Of a stretch of DNA of 64,000 nucleotides, positions 27,837 through 36,597 are shown piece after piece. A program made the translations under genes and the position numbers. The stretch is from contig CANQTF010000004.1 of assembly GCA_947626745.1 (NCBI GenBank), forward strand, positions 145,168-209,167. Direction: 5' to 3'. Origin of the DNA: an uncultured Lachnospiraceae bacterium (GTDB lineage: Bacteria > Bacillota > Clostridia > Lachnospirales > Lachnospiraceae). Each line of letters starts with the position of its first letter. The stretch's first letter is position 1. Below the pieces are notes generated by a model. The model saw only the letters and a list, made by a program, of their open reading frames with translations, was not told the DNA's origin and ran no database searches.

Positions 27837-28403
27837 TTATAAGTATACGATCCACTCCAGAGCCTCCGCGCCGCACTCCGTAAAGCCCGCCATTTCATCT
27901 GTCTGAATCTGCAGCGAATCCGTATATGCGCTCAGCGCTTCATAGTTGGCCTGTAAGCCGGCATCGCCTTCCACATACATCGTCTCCCGCGGCTGCTCCA
28001 AAACCAATACATACTGCTTCCCGCCCTGTTCATATAATCCCAGCACCCTGTCCGTTTCAAAGATATACTGCTCTTCACCCGCTTCATGCAGATAAAAGGT
28101 CAGGTAACACAGGACGCCCGAGCCGTCCGCTTCCGCGTTCGTTTTTTCAGAGACAATAAATGTGGTGCTCGCGGGAGCGTTCTTGGGCCCGGTCTCTACA
28201 TCATATACTGTTTTGCCATTCCAGCTTTCCGGCAAAATAAGCTCCAGTCCGGTCATAAATTTCAGGGTATTTTCCTCATCTACCGTCTCTTCTTCCCAGA
28301 AGCGGCTGATATCAATATCCGTATTACCGCTTGGCATTTTCCCACATGCACTGCATAATACAAGGAACAATGTTGCCGCCAAACATAAATATACTTTTTT
28401 CAT
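27837..28403 (-). CDS. Lipoprotein linked to the BlaI/M56 operon (188 aa)
   Basis: Signal peptide with lipobox LCSAC (cysteine about residue 20), then an acidic linker and a mixed alpha/beta domain with no family I recognise. It begins 27 bp downstream of the M56 sensor on the same strand, so it is probably the third gene of blaI-M56-lipoprotein and may interact with the sensor's ectodomain on the outer face of the membrane. Confidence 0.72.
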   Translation of the reverse strand: MKKVYLCLAATLFLVLCSACGKMPSGNTDIDISRFWEEETVDEENTLKFMTGLELILPESWNGKTVYDVETGPKNAPASTTFIVSEKTNAEADGSGVLCYLTFYLHEAGEEQYIFETDRVLGLYEQGGKQYVLVLEQPRETMYVEGDAGLQANYEALSAYTDSLQIQTDEMAGFTECGAEALEWIVYL

Positions 28404-28429
28404 GCTGTGAATTCCTTTCTATACTTATC

Positions 28430-30556
28430 CTATTTTTCCAAGCCATAGAAGCTTACCTTCCACTCGCCGTTTTCGTTCACAAAAGTGACGGAAAGATACG
28501 TCAGACTATCTTCTCCCGGGACAATAAACGGCTTGGATAGGGTATATTCCTCTGTGTCCGACAGCCCGCTGATACCGGCCAGTCCGGTAATATCCCGCAT
28601 GTCCATGGTTTCGGCTTCTTCCGGATTTCCGTACACATCTATATCGTTACTGTAAGAAGCTGATAAAAACCCTTTTACAGTTTCCGCCTCGCCATGAAAA
28701 TACGCCCGACAAAAATCCTCCATTCTCTGCCGCAGATTTTGCACTTCCTCGCTTTCTTCTGCCTCTCCGCTGCCCTTCATATCATCTGTAATTACAGCTC
28801 GAGATGCGGCATCGCCTTCTGCTGGACCGTCTTCTACTGCAGCATTCGGCAGATAAGGATCTCCCATGAGTTTGGCCTCCCAGCCGCCTCCCCAATAATC
28901 GTAGATCATCTGCATATCTTCAATGTACCAGCCCTCCGGCGTATAGGAACACTCGATGCACTTCACGCTTTCCGTCAATGGATCTACATAGGCCACAAAG
29001 CGCAGCATCACCTTGCCGTCCCTTTCAAAGATATTCGCTCCCATACCATGAAAATCAAGGTTTTCCGGGCCAAAGCCGGCGGGCTGAGCAGTAGAATAAT
29101 CATCATCGGGAATATACTCCCCGTCGTAATCCTCCCAGCCTACCCATTTTAGTTCCAGATCAGGATTCCGGATAAAGTTGCTGGGATATTCCACCAACAC
29201 AGGTTCTCCCGCTTCATTTTTTTCCACATGCAGGACGGAAGTCTCCCCTCCTCCATAGGTACTCCCCGTGGAAATTCTGTTCACCACGATATCCGGCAGA
29301 CCGTCACTGTTCAGATCTCCGGTAACCAGATAAGAAGCCCAGTAATCCGGATAATCGATCAGGGCAATATCACCGTTCTGAAATTTGGCAAGCACCTGCG
29401 TGAACGCATAATCGTCGGATACATTGTCCGTTACCAGCACCCTGTCCTCTGTTCCGTCTCCGTCCAGATCCGCCCGGATCTCTATGCCGGTGTCGATCGG
29501 GATATTTTTCACGGCATAAACTTTTCCGCCAGTTTGCAGCCGGATCAGGCTTCCGGTCAGCAAAAGGGCGGCACAGGCTGCCACAATCAAGAAAATACCT
29601 TTCTTCTTCCTGCCGTTTATGATGCTGTCGAATCTCCGCTTGATGAACTTCACTCCCTGCACATATCCGGTGGAAGCGGCGCTCCATTTATAGCTGTTCC
29701 TTGCGATCTGCGACATGAGCACATCGCTGTATTCCTCCCTGTATGCCCTATCCGTTCCGGATACGACCGCCTCATCACAGCATATTTCAATATCCTGCTC
29801 GGCCGCTTTTCTAAGCAGCCAGACCAGAGGATTGAACCAATGGACGATATTGACAGACAGGAAAAACAGCTTCCACAAAATATCTTTCTTTTTACAGTGC
29901 TGTATCTCATGTCTTAAGATAAAGCGCAAGTCCCGCTCGTCTGAGACATCGTCAGGCAGCACGACCGTGTTTTGCAGCACGCCTATCGTAAACGGCCCCA
30001 TAGGGGAATCGCACAGGATCCATAATCGGGGCGTTCTTTTCAGTTGATACCGCTCTGCTTCTTCCTGTAGGATTTCCCGTATACCGGAATCCGTACACTC
30101 ATATCCCAGCCGTCTGATCCTTCCCTTCAATCTCCAATAACCGACAGCATAATAGAACAGAAGCGCTGCACCGACACACACCCAAACGGCAAAAAAGACA
30201 TCAGCGGCAGTGATCTCTTTTCCGGTCGCGCCGGATACCGCAGGATTCCCGGTCTCCGGATCTTGGACAGCTACTGTCTGCGGAGACTCCGCCGTCTGCC
30301 CGCTCTGCGTGACCGCACGTTCCGTATGGTCCGTATCACCCCGCCGTATTACCACATCGGGGATTTCCAAGCTGTACGGCAAAACGGCAGGAAAGCGAAA
30401 GGGCACCAGACAGCATACGGCGATCAGGCTCCATATGATCTTTCTGCACTTTGCCTCATACTTTTTTCCGCAAAAGGAAAAGACCAAAAGAAAGATAACG
30501 ATACACGCGCCGGCCACAGCCGAAGTATTGAAAAGAGCTATCATAAATTGTCTCAT
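28430..30556 (-). CDS. BlaR1-like M56 metallopeptidase sensor with FG-GAP-like ectodomain
   Basis: 708 residues. N-terminal membrane helices (about 8-27, 38-56, 118-137) surround an M56 gluzincin core with HEIQH and downstream EICCDEAVV. A further helix (about 325-343, FLIVAACAALLLTG) leads to a 360-residue extracellular part with two calcium-loop/FG-GAP-like strands (DLDGDGTEDRVLV, GDLNSDGLPDIVV). There is no penicillin-binding domain, so this is not a beta-lactam sensor of the classical kind. It overlaps blaI by 4 bp, so it should cleave or inactivate BlaI on sensing a signal. Confidence 0.87.
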   Translation of the reverse strand: MRQFMIALFNTSAVAGACIVIFLLVFSFCGKKYEAKCRKIIWSLIAVCCLVPFRFPAVLPYSLEIPDVVIRRGDTDHTERAVTQSGQTAESPQTVAVQDPETGNPAVSGATGKEITAADVFFAVWVCVGAALLFYYAVGYWRLKGRIRRLGYECTDSGIREILQEEAERYQLKRTPRLWILCDSPMGPFTIGVLQNTVVLPDDVSDERDLRFILRHEIQHCKKKDILWKLFFLSVNIVHWFNPLVWLLRKAAEQDIEICCDEAVVSGTDRAYREEYSDVLMSQIARNSYKWSAASTGYVQGVKFIKRRFDSIINGRKKKGIFLIVAACAALLLTGSLIRLQTGGKVYAVKNIPIDTGIEIRADLDGDGTEDRVLVTDNVSDDYAFTQVLAKFQNGDIALIDYPDYWASYLVTGDLNSDGLPDIVVNRISTGSTYGGGETSVLHVEKNEAGEPVLVEYPSNFIRNPDLELKWVGWEDYDGEYIPDDDYSTAQPAGFGPENLDFHGMGANIFERDGKVMLRFVAYVDPLTESVKCIECSYTPEGWYIEDMQMIYDYWGGGWEAKLMGDPYLPNAAVEDGPAEGDAASRAVITDDMKGSGEAEESEEVQNLRQRMEDFCRAYFHGEAETVKGFLSASYSNDIDVYGNPEEAETMDMRDITGLAGISGLSDTEEYTLSKPFIVPGEDSLTYLSVTFVNENGEWKVSFYGLEK

Positions 30557-30933
30557 TTCTCGTCCTTTCCTTCCAGAGAATTCAGGTATTCCCGCAACTC
30601 GATGATCTCTTTCTCAGAAATGGTGTTAGTCTTGCATAGCTGGGCGATCATCTTCGCGGCAGAATTATCATACAGCTTTTCCAAAAGGGTCCTGCTCTCC
30701 TGTACCTGATACTCCTTTTGCGAGATCAGCGCAGAATAATAGTTCGTGCGTGTGCTCCTGTCGCAGGATACATACCCCTTATCCGCCATCCTTGCCAGAG
30801 AGGTCATCAACGCCGCCAGCTTCCAGTCATATCTGCCTTTCAAGCCCGTCAATATTTCATTGGAGGTCATGGGCCCGTTTTGTCCCCATAAGACCTTCAT
30901 GATCTCAAATTCCGAATCCGATAATCTTTTCAT
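30553..30933 (-). CDS. BlaI/MecI/CopY family repressor
   Basis: 126 residues. N-terminal winged helix (MKRLSDSEFEIMKVLWG, MTSNEILTGL, LMTSLARMADKGYV) and a C-terminal dimerisation helix region, the full BlaI layout. It starts the blaI-M56-lipoprotein operon and overlaps the sensor gene (ATGA-type junction). It probably represses its own near-perfect promoter. Confidence 0.9.
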   Translation of the reverse strand: MKRLSDSEFEIMKVLWGQNGPMTSNEILTGLKGRYDWKLAALMTSLARMADKGYVSCDRSTRTNYYSALISQKEYQVQESRTLLEKLYDNSAAKMIAQLCKTNTISEKEIIELREYLNSLEGKDEK

Positions 30934-31028
30934 GCCGTCTCACCTTTATGATCCTTCCGCACATTTCTTTTGCCTGTGATGTTTGAAGAAAACGGTATAC
31001 AGCCGTTCTCATTATCATTTGTGTTTAT

Positions 31029-31057
31029 ATTATACATAATGCTAATTCCGGTGTCAA
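31029..31057 (-). promoter_or_regulatory. Promoter of the blaI operon
   Basis: Perfect TTGACA (31052-31057), 17-bp spacer and perfect TATAAT (31029-31034) on the minus strand. Such a strong promoter fits a repressed operon; an unambiguous operator was not found. Confidence 0.88.
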
Positions 31058-31092
31058 TACATTATCACTTAACTATTATCGGCTCTGCCACA

Positions 31093-31911
31093 CTAATCAT
31101 CTGCAATCCTTTCTTTCTCGCATTCACGGCCATGCTTTGGCAAAACTCCCGTATGCCTCACGCACACTCTCCATAGCTTTATTCCTAAGTAATCCAACAA
31201 AAACTCCGGAAATGCACTTAAAACAAATACTCTATGTTCCTGAATCTCATTTTTTTCCATTTTATATATAGCATATGGACTTGCCATTTCCACATACTGC
31301 TTATAAGTAATTATACTGTCACTATCCATAAGGCACGAGATCCGCATAGCAAACACTTTGATCAGTTCCTTCCAAACACTGATATCGTAGTTTTTGAACT
31401 GCGGATAAAAGGAATGCTTGGCAGAGGCGAATCTATATTTTTCCATCTCTGTTATCGGTACGAAGCACTGTCCCCTTTTTCCACATCTGCCGCTTTCAAA
31501 ATCTCGCAATGCTTCCACCATCGGATAGCTGATATAGAGTTTCCCATTCTCGGTTTCATTATCAAAATTCGTAAGCATCTGTTCTAACACATTCGGATCA
31601 TCATCTCTGCTTAGATTATTTTGATGCACATCATAATCGAAGAAAAGGTATATCTCGGAGAAATCATCTCTACCGATCCCGTCCAATTGCTTTTCAAGAT
31701 CTTCATGCTCTTCCCTTAACACTTCAATGATATCCGTATCGAAATCATCTTCTTTTAGCTTTTTCCAAAGCATATAGATATTCTGCTCGGCCGGCAGCAT
31801 AAATATCTTGAAATTTGCATGAGAAAAAAATACCTTGAATATATTATTAATAATAAGCGGTTCTCTGTCTTCTCCCTCAACAATGAAGGCTATATAATCA
31901 TTCGCTTCCAT
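31093..31911 (-). CDS. TOPRIM-like partner protein of the ATPase (putative defence effector)
   Basis: 272 residues from the ATG at 31909-31911, preceded by GGCAGGTG; the ATG lies inside the ATPase gene (14-bp overlap). IAFIVEGEDREPLI near the N terminus and LFFDYDVHQNN at 88-98 give the Glu ... Asp-x-Asp arrangement of TOPRIM nucleases, followed by SYPMVEALRD, reminiscent of RloB/DUF4435-type proteins. No exact family is claimed. The gene is AT-rich compared with its neighbours. The last ~25 residues (after GIKLW) are compositionally different and may be a non-native extension. Proposed role: nuclease or effector controlled by the ATPase. Confidence 0.7.
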   Translation of the reverse strand: MEANDYIAFIVEGEDREPLIINNIFKVFFSHANFKIFMLPAEQNIYMLWKKLKEDDFDTDIIEVLREEHEDLEKQLDGIGRDDFSEIYLFFDYDVHQNNLSRDDDPNVLEQMLTNFDNETENGKLYISYPMVEALRDFESGRCGKRGQCFVPITEMEKYRFASAKHSFYPQFKNYDISVWKELIKVFAMRISCLMDSDSIITYKQYVEMASPYAIYKMEKNEIQEHRVFVLSAFPEFLLDYLGIKLWRVCVRHTGVLPKHGRECEKERIADD

Positions 31912-33010
31912 TAAATGCACCTGCCTTGTACATTTTCTGCAGATTATGGGCCAAGCGGAGTTCTTTCTCTGTCAGATTGGATATTGCTTTGATCTTGTTA
32001 TCTCGTAACAGAAAATAGCAATCCGGTCTCAGCAGATCATTACTCATGAGATCCGTGTTATGCGTCGTTGTGAAAATCTGTACCCCCTTAATCTCTTTCA
32101 AGCGTTTTTCTACACTCTCTGATAATTCAAAATGATAAAAAGCATCAAATTCATCAATAAACACAAAGGAGGCTTGCAGCATCCTGATGTACCAATAATA
32201 GAAAAGTGCAAGTGAACGGGTTCCGGTAGAAGCTATTCTAAAAAAATCCACGTCCTGATTATCAAAATGGCAATAGATAGAGCTTCTCCCATCCACCTCG
32301 CAAGGGTATAAATTATAAACGATTCCATTTTCTTTTAAAAATTCCTCAAACTCCTGGATTTTCCCACTATTTACAATTCCCTCTGCCACACCCTCGCTTC
32401 CGCTTCTGAAGCCTTCATATCCTCTGCTGTCTAATGAATAAAAAAGCAGCATATGATCCACAAAATCCATAAATCTTTTAAACACTTGATTTTCTATATT
32501 CTTTGTTAAAATAGAATTACTATTTACATACTTTACTCTTGATATTGGACTGTTATTCGTAATTGTAGCATTCAGGGTTTCTGTTCCTTCCAGACGCGTA
32601 AATCCCTCGCTTTTCAAATAGTCATAGTATATGACCTCCTTTTCATCAATAGACAGGCTTTCCTCCTGCAATGTATCTACGCTCGTTTTCTTGTATTTAT
32701 AAATAACCGTATGCCCATCAAATAAAAAAACATATTCAAATTCCGCAAAAGACTTTCTTCCGCCCAAATTCAAAAATAAATCATAGCTATTTAAAAGCTT
32801 TTCCTTCTCTGTCAAATGGGTAATGATGTCAAAGATAGCCAGGCCGAGATTTGATTTTCCGCAGCTATTGATTCCATATATAATTCCCTTAGATACGCAA
32901 TCATTTTCGATAAGCTCCGTATGAAAGCTATAGTTGCTTGGCTTTCCCAGATCAAACGTAATTTTATCTTGAAATCCTTTAAAATTCTCTACGCTAAATT
33001 TCTTTAACAT
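31898..33010 (-). CDS. SMC/ABC-like AAA ATPase of a putative defence module
   Basis: 370 residues. Starts MLKKFSVENFKGFQDKITFD, the usual AAA15/AAA21 (OLD/RecF-like) N terminus. Walker A GINSCGKS at 46-53, ABC-type signature STGTRSLALF at 261-270, Walker B FVFIDEFDAF at 282-291 and an H-loop TTTHNTD at 314-320. The long insert between Walker A and the signature replaces the SMC coiled coil. AT-rich, with its own promoter. Overlap with the TOPRIM-like gene indicates translational coupling and a shared function, as in split OLD, PARIS or RloAB-like anti-phage systems. Confidence 0.8.
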   Translation of the reverse strand: MLKKFSVENFKGFQDKITFDLGKPSNYSFHTELIENDCVSKGIIYGINSCGKSNLGLAIFDIITHLTEKEKLLNSYDLFLNLGGRKSFAEFEYVFLFDGHTVIYKYKKTSVDTLQEESLSIDEKEVIYYDYLKSEGFTRLEGTETLNATITNNSPISRVKYVNSNSILTKNIENQVFKRFMDFVDHMLLFYSLDSRGYEGFRSGSEGVAEGIVNSGKIQEFEEFLKENGIVYNLYPCEVDGRSSIYCHFDNQDVDFFRIASTGTRSLALFYYWYIRMLQASFVFIDEFDAFYHFELSESVEKRLKEIKGVQIFTTTHNTDLMSNDLLRPDCYFLLRDNKIKAISNLTEKELRLAHNLQKMYKAGAFNGSE

Positions 33011-33036
33011 GCCAATCTCGCCCTTTCTTTGAACCT

Positions 33037-33065
33037 ATTATAATATTATCCGTATTTTTTTACAA
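33037..33065 (-). promoter_or_regulatory. Promoter of the ATPase/TOPRIM pair
   Basis: TTGTAA (33060-33065), 17-bp spacer, TATAAT (33037-33042) on the minus strand. The -35 box is inside the palindrome listed next. Confidence 0.75.
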
Positions 33066-33076
33066 GTATACCTGTA
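33061..33076. promoter_or_regulatory. Palindrome over the -35 box of the ATPase/TOPRIM pair
   Basis: TACAAGTATACCTGTA is a 16-bp palindrome with one mismatched pair. Its overlap with the -35 box makes it a likely repressor site; no dedicated repressor gene is adjacent. Confidence 0.6.
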
Positions 33077-33083
33077 TTTTTTT

Positions 33084-34217
33084 TTACGACATTGGGCCTT
33101 TTTCATCGAGCGATCCGGATCGCTCCTGCCATATCTGCCTTTCACTGTGGACTGTTTTGCCGGCTGCGTCCGCCTCCCGCAGGAGGATCGCCATATAGGC
33201 GTCCTGCAGCGCCTCCCGCAAAGGATACGGCTCGCCGCCCGTCCCTTTCGCGTAGGCCGCCATGCGTGTCATGAGCACCGCCACCGCCGTCTCGTCCTGT
33301 GACAGACCGCACGCGCCGAAAGGCGGACTGTAGAGACTTTTGCCCTCGAAAACGGCATCCGTTATCTCCTCGATACGATGCAGGTTCGGATTGTCATATG
33401 CCCTCTCCACCGTCCGCTTCTCCACCAACAGCTTTGACACTATCGGCTCATTTTTATCGTCGAGATAATATACCGTATCGTCAATGATCTCGCCGCGGCA
33501 TCCCTGCAGCTTCAGCGTATCTTTTCTGATCGGCGACCGGTACTGTTCGGAATCAAAATCGTACAGCGCGGTCTTGCCGTCCGCAAATTCAAAGACCGCC
33601 ACGGTGCGCTTCTTGTCTGCGACCCTGCCGTCCTTATAGGAGTCGTACCGCGTCAGCGTCTCCACAGTCGGAAACAGATAGGTCTTCGCAGACACCGCAA
33701 ACTCCGTATCCGGAGCGACCCGCAGCATCGCCCGCATGAGACTTGCCCCATGATATTCGTGCGCCAGAGAGATATTCAGGCAGTCAGGCTCGCCGATCAG
33801 TCCCAGCCCGATCAGCCGAAGCAGCGCGCTGTGTGCGGGATACAGCCTGTACTGCTCCGCCACCGCCAGTCTGCGGCCTTCCCGGTGCGCCTCCCACAGA
33901 CGGTTCAGCGTTTCGATATCCAGTGCGGCGGGTGTCTCACACAGCACAGGGATCCCGCGGTGCAGCCACTCCAGGCCGACCTCGGCAATAGATGTCTTGC
34001 TGACCGCGACCACTGCGAAATCGGCCCCTTGCTCCATGCACTCCTCTATGGACGTGGTCGTATGGATCTGATGCTCCGCCGCCATCTTCCGCGCTTTCTC
34101 CTCTGTCCTGCAGTACATTGCGCAGAGTTCGAAGCGCTCCGGCAGCGCTTTCGCCACCCTGACATATATGAGGGAACGCCAGCCCGAACCTACGATGATA
34201 AATCTGACCCTGTCCAT
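33084..34217 (-). CDS. Gfo/Idh/MocA family oxidoreductase (1)
   Basis: 377 residues from ATG 34215-34217. N-terminal Rossmann fold begins RVRFIIVGSGWRSLIYV; the usual EKP catalytic motif is replaced by CETPAAL at about residue 97, so the canonical lysine is missing. The C-terminal alpha/beta domain contains SLAHEYHGASLMRAML. It follows the next Gfo/Idh/MocA gene by 20 bp and probably acts on the same sugar or polyol-type substrate, possibly as a non-catalytic or specialised partner. Confidence 0.82.
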   Translation of the reverse strand: MDRVRFIIVGSGWRSLIYVRVAKALPERFELCAMYCRTEEKARKMAAEHQIHTTTSIEECMEQGADFAVVAVSKTSIAEVGLEWLHRGIPVLCETPAALDIETLNRLWEAHREGRRLAVAEQYRLYPAHSALLRLIGLGLIGEPDCLNISLAHEYHGASLMRAMLRVAPDTEFAVSAKTYLFPTVETLTRYDSYKDGRVADKKRTVAVFEFADGKTALYDFDSEQYRSPIRKDTLKLQGCRGEIIDDTVYYLDDKNEPIVSKLLVEKRTVERAYDNPNLHRIEEITDAVFEGKSLYSPPFGACGLSQDETAVAVLMTRMAAYAKGTGGEPYPLREALQDAYMAILLREADAAGKTVHSERQIWQERSGSLDEKGPMS

Positions 34218-34237
34218 TTTGCACCCTTTCCTTTCGC

Positions 34238-35392
34238 TTATCTTCTCTCTTTTTTCTTTGCCAGCCACGCCTCAAACTGCCGTTCAAAGGCAAGCTCTTC
34301 TTCCGACCCGACAGCAGGGATCTGCACCATTCTCTTTTCCCACGATGACAGATACGCGGCATTGCTGAGCAGCAGACTCTTCCTGCCCTCCGTCCCCGGC
34401 GCCGTGCATTTTCCCGTGCCCATACACTCGTCGGCGAAGTCCTGAAGGACTTTGTTGTACGGCTTCTCCTCCCTGTCGGGCACGATCTCCGTCCATGTGC
34501 CCCGGATCTTTCTGAAATAGTCTGTGGCGTTTTTGCGGTAATCCGCCTCTTTGCCGCCCATCTCCTGCGCCAGCTCCCCGATCCGCAGTCTGCCGTCCTC
34601 ACAGACGATCATGGCCTCCTCCAGCGATATCTCCAGCCGGTTGATCCCCGGCGCATCCCCCGTCGATGAGATGAAGGTGCCCGTCGCGCCGTTCTCCCAC
34701 TCAAAATACACCGTCACATCGTCCTCCACCTCGATGTCATGAAAATGTCCTTCCAGACAGAAGCCCTGCACGCGTGCGGGCATACCGCAGATCCACTGCA
34801 GAAGGTCGAGATTGTGCGGGCACTGGTTCAGCAGGATGCCGCCGCCGTCTTTCTCCCAGGTCGCGTGCCATGAGCTTGACGTGTAGTACTGCTCCGGCCT
34901 GTACCAGTCCGTGACGACCCAGTTGACCCTTTTTAACGCCCCGTATCTGCCGCTGTGGACCAGCTCGTAAAGCTGCCTGTGGATCGGCAGCACACGCTGA
35001 TTGAAGACCATGCCGAACACCTTGCCCGACCGGGCTGCCTCCTCTTCCATGCCCCTCGCCTGTCTGCTGTATACGCCAGAGGGCTTATCGCACAGCACAT
35101 GAAGGCCGTTGTGAAAAGCCCTGACCGCCAGCTCCTCATGGGCATAGTGCGGGGTCGCGATCACCACGGCGTCCAGAGCGAGCCCGCCCTGTTCCACCGC
35201 CTCAAAAAGCGCATCCGCCGTCTCATATACGGGTATGCCCGCCTCAATAGACGGCAGCAAAAGCTCCCGGTATGTGCCGCGCACCCTCGTGATAGCGCTA
35301 AGCTCCAATCCCCGGATCGCCCCGTCCTGTATCAGGGAAGCGTACTTGCTTCCCATGTTTCCCACACCGATCACCGCTGTCCGCATCGTCAT
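34238..35392 (-). CDS. Gfo/Idh/MocA family oxidoreductase (2)
   Basis: 384 residues. NAD(P)-binding AVIGVGNMGSKYASL, the catalytic-lysine motif CDKPSGVY near residue 98, and the second-domain GGGILLNQCPHNLDLLQWI with the conserved histidine. This is the intact, standard member of the tandem pair, likely oxidising or reducing a cyclic polyol or sugar. Upstream, a 54-bp gap separates it from the PanE-like gene on the same strand, suggesting one operon of three dehydrogenases. Confidence 0.88.
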   Translation of the reverse strand: MTMRTAVIGVGNMGSKYASLIQDGAIRGLELSAITRVRGTYRELLLPSIEAGIPVYETADALFEAVEQGGLALDAVVIATPHYAHEELAVRAFHNGLHVLCDKPSGVYSRQARGMEEEAARSGKVFGMVFNQRVLPIHRQLYELVHSGRYGALKRVNWVVTDWYRPEQYYTSSSWHATWEKDGGGILLNQCPHNLDLLQWICGMPARVQGFCLEGHFHDIEVEDDVTVYFEWENGATGTFISSTGDAPGINRLEISLEEAMIVCEDGRLRIGELAQEMGGKEADYRKNATDYFRKIRGTWTEIVPDREEKPYNKVLQDFADECMGTGKCTAPGTEGRKSLLLSNAAYLSSWEKRMVQIPAVGSEEELAFERQFEAWLAKKKERR

Positions 35393-35446
35393 TTTTCTTC
35401 CTCCCGTCTTATCCGCTTACAGGACCGTTCCCCGTCTTCCGACAGG

Positions 35447-36364
35447 TCAGCCGTCCTTACCGACCTCTTCCATCGCATGGACCATATGTACCAGCAGCTG
35501 CTGCACGGGCGCTTCTCTCCCCTGCCTTGCCGCGGCTCTCACCACCGCGCCGCTGATAAAATCCACCTCTGTTTTTCTGCCGTTCTTAAGATCGGCATAA
35601 ATACTCGTATAGCCGCCCGGCGCATCGTTCAAATGGCGGCGGATCCGCTCCGTCTGCTCTGCAGGATCAAAGGAAAAGCCCTCTCCTGCAGCGGCCTCGC
35701 AGATCTCACCGATCAGCGCCTTACAGATCTCCCACGCGTCCGCATTCTCTGCGACATACCCCTGCCTGACCCCAAGCACGCCGGAGAGCACACTGGAGGA
35801 CGCGTTGATCATGAGCTTGTTCCACACCGTCTGCCGAATATTGCCGCTGACCCTGCAGGGGAAGCCCGCCTGTGTGAACACCGCTGCGATCTCCTCGATC
35901 CCCGTAAATCCGCTGTCTATCGCGCCGATCACCGTCTCGCCCAGACCGCTGTTCACGATCGTATGCGCGTTTTCCCGGTAACTGCCCTGCGCGGTCGTGC
36001 CGATCAAAATCTTCTTGGCGTCCGTGAATCCGGCGAGCACCGCCTCATGGCCCGCGCCGTTCTGCAGCGTAAGCAGCACGGTATCCGGACCGATCAGCCC
36101 CTTGTTCTGCGCAAGCGCTTCTTCCGTCAGATACGCTTTGGTGAACAGGATGATCAGATCCACCGGCCCTTCCGCCTGTCCGCTCTGATATACCGGCACA
36201 TGATACAAGGTCTCCGCGCCGTCTCTCTTCAGCACGATGCCATTCTCATTGATTTCTCTCCCATGCGCCGCATTATTACCGATCAGGACGACCTCCGTAC
36301 ACCTCGAGAGCTTCCCTCCGTACAGAAGTCCCATAGCGCCGGGACCGATCACCGCAATCTTCAT
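35447..36364 (-). CDS. panE: 2-dehydropantoate 2-reductase family protein
   Basis: 305 residues from ATG 36362-36364 with GGAGGGG. NADPH-binding IAVIGPGAMGLLYGGKL, the lysine in FTKAYLTEEAL, LQNGAGHEAVL and the second conserved lysine in NKLMINASSSV. The family makes pantoate for coenzyme A, but many paralogues reduce other 2-oxo acids; its place next to two Gfo/Idh/MocA genes and the lack of panB/panC here argue for caution with the name. Confidence 0.8.
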   Translation of the reverse strand: MKIAVIGPGAMGLLYGGKLSRCTEVVLIGNNAAHGREINENGIVLKRDGAETLYHVPVYQSGQAEGPVDLIILFTKAYLTEEALAQNKGLIGPDTVLLTLQNGAGHEAVLAGFTDAKKILIGTTAQGSYRENAHTIVNSGLGETVIGAIDSGFTGIEEIAAVFTQAGFPCRVSGNIRQTVWNKLMINASSSVLSGVLGVRQGYVAENADAWEICKALIGEICEAAAGEGFSFDPAEQTERIRRHLNDAPGGYTSIYADLKNGRKTEVDFISGAVVRAAARQGREAPVQQLLVHMVHAMEEVGKDG

Positions 36365-36466
36365 TTTTCCCCTCCGTTCCAAAGCGCCGCGCCGCTTTGC
36401 GTGTTTGATCTCTATCATAAAAATCATAGCATATCCGCCGCCGCATAGAAAGATAAAATATTCATA

Positions 36467-36496
36467 TTGACACTCTCGCGATATGCCTTGTAATAT
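36467..36496 (+). promoter_or_regulatory. Promoter of the flavodiiron gene
   Basis: TTGACA (36467-36472), 18-bp spacer, TAATAT (36491-36496), about 100 bp before the start codon, divergent from the PanE-like gene. Confidence 0.7.
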
Positions 36497-36597
36497 AGGT
36501 ATTGGATCCGCGGCGAAGCATCACGGGAAACCGCGCGAAACAGCATAATAAGAAAGAGAAGCGCCCTTTTGGCCGGCGCTTCGGAACGGAGGACAGA

